A stretch of DNA of 17,273 bases, from assembly GCA_023443925.1 (NCBI GenBank), contig JAEZSL010000160.1, positions 1 through 17,273 of the forward strand. Direction: 5' to 3'. Source of the stretch: Bacillota bacterium. GTDB lineage: Bacteria > Bacillota_A > Clostridia > Lachnospirales > Lachnospiraceae. Every line of letters begins with the position of its first letter. Positions within the stretch are counted from its first letter, which is position 1. Under the pieces are notes generated by a model that was not told where the DNA came from, did no database searches, and saw only the letters and a list, made by a program, of their open reading frames with translations. Positions 13,718 through 17,273 of this stretch are shown piece after piece. Made by a program: the position numbers and the translations under genes.

Positions 13718-15319
13718 ATGAATGAAGTACAGTTAAGAATCATAGTTGCAGATGATGAAGCTATGCAGCGGAATGTGCTGAAAGAAATTATTCACAAACT
13801 ATACCCGTCTTTTGAGGTGATTGCCTGCAGCAATGGGAAAGAGGTATACGAAAATTTAATGGAGAAACCGGCAGATATCGTTTTAACTGATATCCGTATG
13901 CCCATTATGGGAGGAATGGAGCTGATTAAAAAAATCTTTGAGGAATACCCGAAAACAAAATTAATTCTTATCAGTGCTCATCAGGAATTTGAATATGCCC
14001 AGAATGCAATCAAATATAAGGTGGTGGAGTATCTGATAAAACCCTTTCGTGTTTCAGAGGTGCAAAAGGTTCTGGAAAAGGTACGGTCTGAGATTCAAAA
14101 GGAATTTGAGAATGAAAACAGTCTGAATAAATATCAAATACTGGCGATGAAAGCAAAAAAGCAGGAAGAATACAATCTTTTGCAGGATATTCTTAAAGGG
14201 CATATGGAGGCAGTTAAATTCAATGAAGATAAGTATGGTATATTACAGGAATTTGGAACCATAGCTCTGATTCGGTGGAGAACAGAGTCCAAAGATGATC
14301 AAAAGGTGTACCGTGCATTATCAAAACAGCAGGAAAGTACTTTGATGGAACATATCGCATTTTTGTTTCCTCATATGTTTTTCGTACCCCAGGCAAATGA
14401 TTTTAATAAGTCGGTTCATAAAGCCGCTTTGCTGCTGCCGAAAGAGACCGCCCTGGAAGTAGCGCAAAAACTGGAATACTGTCTGAAACAGCTGCAGCCG
14501 GATAATATTATTTTCTGGGCAGGTTTATCTAATACTAAATTATGCCTGGCAGAATCCGCAGCAGAGGGGCTGGTGCAGGCAGAAGAGATGTTAGCCTTTT
14601 ACTTTTATGAGCCGGAGGGCGGTGTCTTTTCTTTTGATAAGATGCATACCATTATGGACATTCCGACAAAATCTACGGCCATCTATGAAAACCAGTTACA
14701 CAAGGCTATACGGAATTCCGACGTAATCCAGATGCAGAATATTATAGATGGTATGAAAACTGCGCTGTCAAAAGAATCCAGATGCTATCCCAATAAAATA
14801 AAGCACCGGGTATCTTCCGTAATCGTATTAATTCTGAAAGAATTAGAAAATGAAATACTCCAGGTACAGTATGACCAATTATTAAACCAGTCCTACCAGA
14901 TGTATGCGGAATGTGATTCCTTTGACCGTTTATTTGAAATTTCAAAGCAGTTATTGGGACAGGCTATCTTGTATTCCCGGCAGAAAGTAAACCAGGCCGA
15001 TGTACTTGAGGAATGTATTGCATATATAAAAGCGCATCTTGATAGCGACCTGTCTCTCCAAAAGGTTGCGGATTACATTCACTTTCATCCCAATTATTTG
15101 TCCGGTAAGCTAAAGGAGAAAGTAGGGCTGCCCTATAGTGTATATGTTTTAAAACTAAGAATGGAATTAGCCTCCCGGCTGTTGATGGACACCAATGATA
15201 AGATACAGGACATTGCAGTAAGCTGCGGCTTTCATGACAGTAATTATTTTAACCGGATGTTTCGCCGGGAATTTAATATCTCCCCGGAACAATACAGAAA
15301 GGCTCATAAAAAATGGTGA
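13718..15319 (+). CDS. AraC-type response regulator (YesN-like)
   Basis: A 533-residue two-component response regulator. The receiver domain covers residues 1-125, with the acidic pair D12/D13 (VADDEA), phosphoacceptor D58 (IVLTDIRMP), S86 (LISAH) and K108 (YLIKPF). A long linker of about 300 residues (coiled regions and a degenerate GGDEF-like middle part are common here) follows. The C-terminal 105 residues form the AraC double HTH (LSLQKVADYIHFHPNYLSGKLKEKVG and IQDIAVSCGFHDSNYFNRMFRREFN, each split by turns). It would bind DNA as a dimer and activate transport genes. It has an AAAGGAG site upstream, and its end overlaps the sensor kinase start by 7 nt, so the two are translated together. 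The sensor's target is probably the gene beginning at 17202 and those beyond. Confidence 0.95.
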   Translation: MNEVQLRIIVADDEAMQRNVLKEIIHKLYPSFEVIACSNGKEVYENLMEKPADIVLTDIRMPIMGGMELIKKIFEEYPKTKLILISAHQEFEYAQNAIKYKVVEYLIKPFRVSEVQKVLEKVRSEIQKEFENENSLNKYQILAMKAKKQEEYNLLQDILKGHMEAVKFNEDKYGILQEFGTIALIRWRTESKDDQKVYRALSKQQESTLMEHIAFLFPHMFFVPQANDFNKSVHKAALLLPKETALEVAQKLEYCLKQLQPDNIIFWAGLSNTKLCLAESAAEGLVQAEEMLAFYFYEPEGGVFSFDKMHTIMDIPTKSTAIYENQLHKAIRNSDVIQMQNIIDGMKTALSKESRCYPNKIKHRVSSVIVLILKELENEILQVQYDQLLNQSYQMYAECDSFDRLFEISKQLLGQAILYSRQKVNQADVLEECIAYIKAHLDSDLSLQKVADYIHFHPNYLSGKLKEKVGLPYSVYVLKLRMELASRLLMDTNDKIQDIAVSCGFHDSNYFNRMFRREFNISPEQYRKAHKKW

Positions 15320-17133
15320 AAATTAATATGGATCGGATGCTGTATCTGAGTCTGCGCAGCAAGCTGGGAATTATCCTGGCGGTGTTTGCCATTATTCCAT
15401 CCTTTGTCATATACAGCCAGGTAATGAAAACCTATGAAAATGACATGATAAAGGTGGCTTCACAAAACGTGCAGTCTGTCGTGAAAACCAATAATAACCT
15501 GATTGATACCACACTTAACCGGATTGAGGACGCTTCCTATCTTATGCTGAATAATAAGGATTGCTTTGACTGTTTCTCCAATATGAATTCTTTTTCAGTG
15601 AGCGATTTCTTAAATGAAGACCGGGTCATATCGGATGTACTGGGGAAGCAGTTTGCTGCGAATAACACGGTTTATGCAAAGTATCTGTATACGTCTAAAT
15701 GGATCTTTGATACGAATAATACCTCCATGAAACCTACCATTGAGGAAATACAAAACTTCGGTCTGGATAAAAAAGCTTCAGAAGCCGGGGGACAAGTATT
15801 ATGGCTCACCGGCTATGATTATGGCAAATGGTTTCAGACGGAATATTTAAGTAAAAAAGAAAACTATAATTATCAGTACCCCATTACCATGGTCCGGCAG
15901 ATGAACTTTCAATATTCACAAAACGGAAAGCTGTATGCTATGAAAAATGACCAGGAACGGCCGGTTCTGGTAGTGCATGTGCTGGAAGGGACACTGGCTT
16001 CCCTTTATGAAGGCAGTGTTAATTATGAAGGCAGTATCTATGGGGTTGTCAATGAAGAAGGAAGAATTATTTCCTCGGATAATAAGTTATTCCCTATTAC
16101 CTCAATGGTACCGGAAGGGATTCTTAATTTGAAATCTTCTTCCGGTTATTCCTCTTACTGGTTCAATAACGTGGAATATTTACTGTGCTACGACGACATG
16201 GAAGGGCGTGGCTGGTTTTCTTTCTGCCTCATACCCATGTCAGAGGTAATCCAGACGACAAAAGAGCAGATGCAGAATTCCCAGAGGTGGATCACCCTGG
16301 TTTTACTGGCGGCTTCGGTACTCATTGCGGCACTCCTTTCGTCTACCATAAGCAAGCCCATAGCAGCCCTGACCAAGGCGGCGGAACGCGTATCAACAGG
16401 AGATTTCAGTGCGGATACCCCTGTTCCCAGGGGGAAAGATTTTAAAATCCTGACACAGACCTTTAATCATATGGAAACAGAAATCACCCGGTTAATTGAT
16501 GAAAACTATAAGATTTCTCTGCGGGAAAAGGATACCCAGATCATGGCCCTGACCCTGCAGATCAATCCTCATTTTCTTTACAATACGTTAAATACCATTA
16601 ATATGATGGCCATCCTAAACGATGACCACGAGACTTCGGATTTGATTGTAAGCTTGTCCGAGATGCTTCATTATTCCTTTAAAAACACAAATGAAAAGAT
16701 ACCTTTATCCGATGAAGTCCAGTGGACCATCAATTACATTAATATTATGTCCAGACGTTTTGAGGGAGTTTTTGAAACGGTAATCGATATTTCCAATGAA
16801 CTTATGGTTTACAAAGTGCCCAAATTCTTTCTGCAGCCTATCGTGGAGAATTCTATTCTGCATGGCTTTGAAGGAATTTCGGGAGGCGGAATTTTAAAAC
16901 TGGGTGCAAAAAAACAGGGAGATTTCATTGTTTTTACCGTTTCGGATAATGGTAAAGGCATGGAAACGGCAGACTATGAGAATATTATTCAGAAATCCAG
17001 AGAAGGCAGCATCGGTTTAACCAATGTATACCAGCGGTTATCTCTTATTTATGGGGATAATTATTCCATCGATTTAAAGTCAGTGCCCAGAGAGGGAACC
17101 ACCTTTTACCTGACACTTCCCTGCCAAAACTAA
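15313..17133 (+). CDS. Sensor histidine kinase (YesM-like)
   Basis: A 606-residue membrane kinase, partner of the preceding response regulator. TM1 is at about 17-37 (LGIILAVFAIIPSFVIYS), an extracytoplasmic sensing region follows at about 38-325, and TM2 is at 326-344 (WITLVLLAASVLIAALLSS). A HAMP linker begins at ISKPIAALTKAAERVSTGDF, and the kinase region has the His_kinase signature QINPHFLYNTLN with H420. The ATPase domain shows the N-box PIVENSILHGF (N513), DNGKGM and GSIGLTNVYQRL. This is the LytS/YesM class, which typically senses a sugar or sugar-binding protein outside the cell. ATG 15313, with GAAAGG upstream, is used; ATG 15328 is a possible alternative with a weaker site. The gene ends 68 nt before the start of a further gene. 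Confidence 0.95.
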   Translation: MVKINMDRMLYLSLRSKLGIILAVFAIIPSFVIYSQVMKTYENDMIKVASQNVQSVVKTNNNLIDTTLNRIEDASYLMLNNKDCFDCFSNMNSFSVSDFLNEDRVISDVLGKQFAANNTVYAKYLYTSKWIFDTNNTSMKPTIEEIQNFGLDKKASEAGGQVLWLTGYDYGKWFQTEYLSKKENYNYQYPITMVRQMNFQYSQNGKLYAMKNDQERPVLVVHVLEGTLASLYEGSVNYEGSIYGVVNEEGRIISSDNKLFPITSMVPEGILNLKSSSGYSSYWFNNVEYLLCYDDMEGRGWFSFCLIPMSEVIQTTKEQMQNSQRWITLVLLAASVLIAALLSSTISKPIAALTKAAERVSTGDFSADTPVPRGKDFKILTQTFNHMETEITRLIDENYKISLREKDTQIMALTLQINPHFLYNTLNTINMMAILNDDHETSDLIVSLSEMLHYSFKNTNEKIPLSDEVQWTINYINIMSRRFEGVFETVIDISNELMVYKVPKFFLQPIVENSILHGFEGISGGGILKLGAKKQGDFIVFTVSDNGKGMETADYENIIQKSREGSIGLTNVYQRLSLIYGDNYSIDLKSVPREGTTFYLTLPCQN

Positions 17134-17165
17134 AGAAAATGCAATTATCTTTGATTTGTACTATT

Positions 17166-17183
17166 ATATGAGAATCCTCATAT
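17166..17183. other. Perfect 7-bp hairpin between kinase gene and next gene
   Basis: ATATGAG (17166-17172), loop AATC, CTCATAT (17177-17183) lie 18 nt before the ATG at 17202, directly before the ribosome site. It might be an mRNA stem that tunes translation or processing, or an operator. The short gap contains no convincing promoter. Confidence 0.4.
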
Positions 17184-17201
17184 GGAAGAGGAGGGGGCGG
17201 T

Positions 17202-17273
17202 ATGGTAAACTTTAATCACCGGGTTAATAAGACGTCTGATTCGCATAATAGGAATTCTGAAAGGAGATTTTTA
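17202..17273 (+). CDS. Start of a further gene, possibly a sugar ABC-transporter permease (3' end outside window)
   Basis: ATG 17202, with AGGAGG 7 nt upstream, opens a frame that stays open to the window edge (24 codons). The visible residues are hydrophilic and basic (MVNFNHRVNKTSDSHNRNSE, then RRFL). Such a polar, charged N-terminus ahead of a first membrane segment is typical of LplB/YtcP-type permeases of CUT1 carbohydrate transporters, which commonly follow YesN/YesM genes. No family can be proven from 24 residues, so the assignment rests on context. Confidence 0.5.
   Translation, partial: MVNFNHRVNKTSDSHNRNSERRFL

Noticed and set aside
16185..16445. ORF in another frame inside the sensor kinase gene
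   Set aside because: It lies fully within the strongly supported kinase frame, has no ribosome site and its sequence looks like out-of-frame translation.

Overview
The window looks like a chromosomal stretch of a low-GC, Gram-positive, probably spore-forming clostridium of Lachnospiraceae type. This is inferred from strong AGGAGG-type ribosome sites, AT-rich intergenic DNA, sigma-A promoters, a LysM/GH18 protein of the spore-associated YaaH/SleL family, an SOS-box-controlled Y-family polymerase and a YesN/YesM-type two-component pair. No rRNA, tRNA, CRISPR array, transposase or phage gene was seen.

Layout. 1-1653: the 3' part of an AraC/GyrI-type regulator, a small conserved ASCH/PUA-like protein, and a broken pyridoxamine-phosphate-oxidase-like gene. 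1688-2662: an APH-fold phosphotransferase. 2888-4407 (minus strand): a Y-family DNA polymerase with an overlapping 84-residue partner, behind a near-consensus promoter with a LexA-type box in its spacer. 4618-5223: an XRE DNA-binding domain joined to a truncated, degenerate orotate-phosphoribosyltransferase-like domain. 5358-9348: a GNAT acetyltransferase, a small membrane-anchored protein, a LysM-LysM-GH18 protein without its catalytic acidic residues, an exported protein of unknown function and a SAM methyltransferase. 9350-9472: an eight-copy AT-rich tandem repeat. 9545-13419: a frame-disrupted exported-protein gene, a DUF6483-like protein, a second APH-fold kinase, a HAD hydrolase, a 21-codon ORF coupled to a histidine phosphatase, and a stand-alone FakA/DAK-type domain. 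13497-17273: a terminator, a promoter, the response regulator/sensor kinase pair, and the first 24 codons of a gene that may encode the transporter it controls.

Functionally the left and central parts are mostly single-gene units (regulators, small-molecule modifying enzymes, DNA repair). The right end starts a coherent module: an AraC-type response regulator and an extracytoplasmic-sensing histidine kinase that in related bacteria control a carbohydrate ABC transporter. A recurring theme is decay or loss of catalysis: two or three broken genes, one regulator with a defective enzyme-like domain and one glycosidase-like protein lacking its active site. The observations most worth following are the XRE-OPRT-like fusion and the GH18 pseudo-enzyme. 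No clear multi-gene novel system was found.
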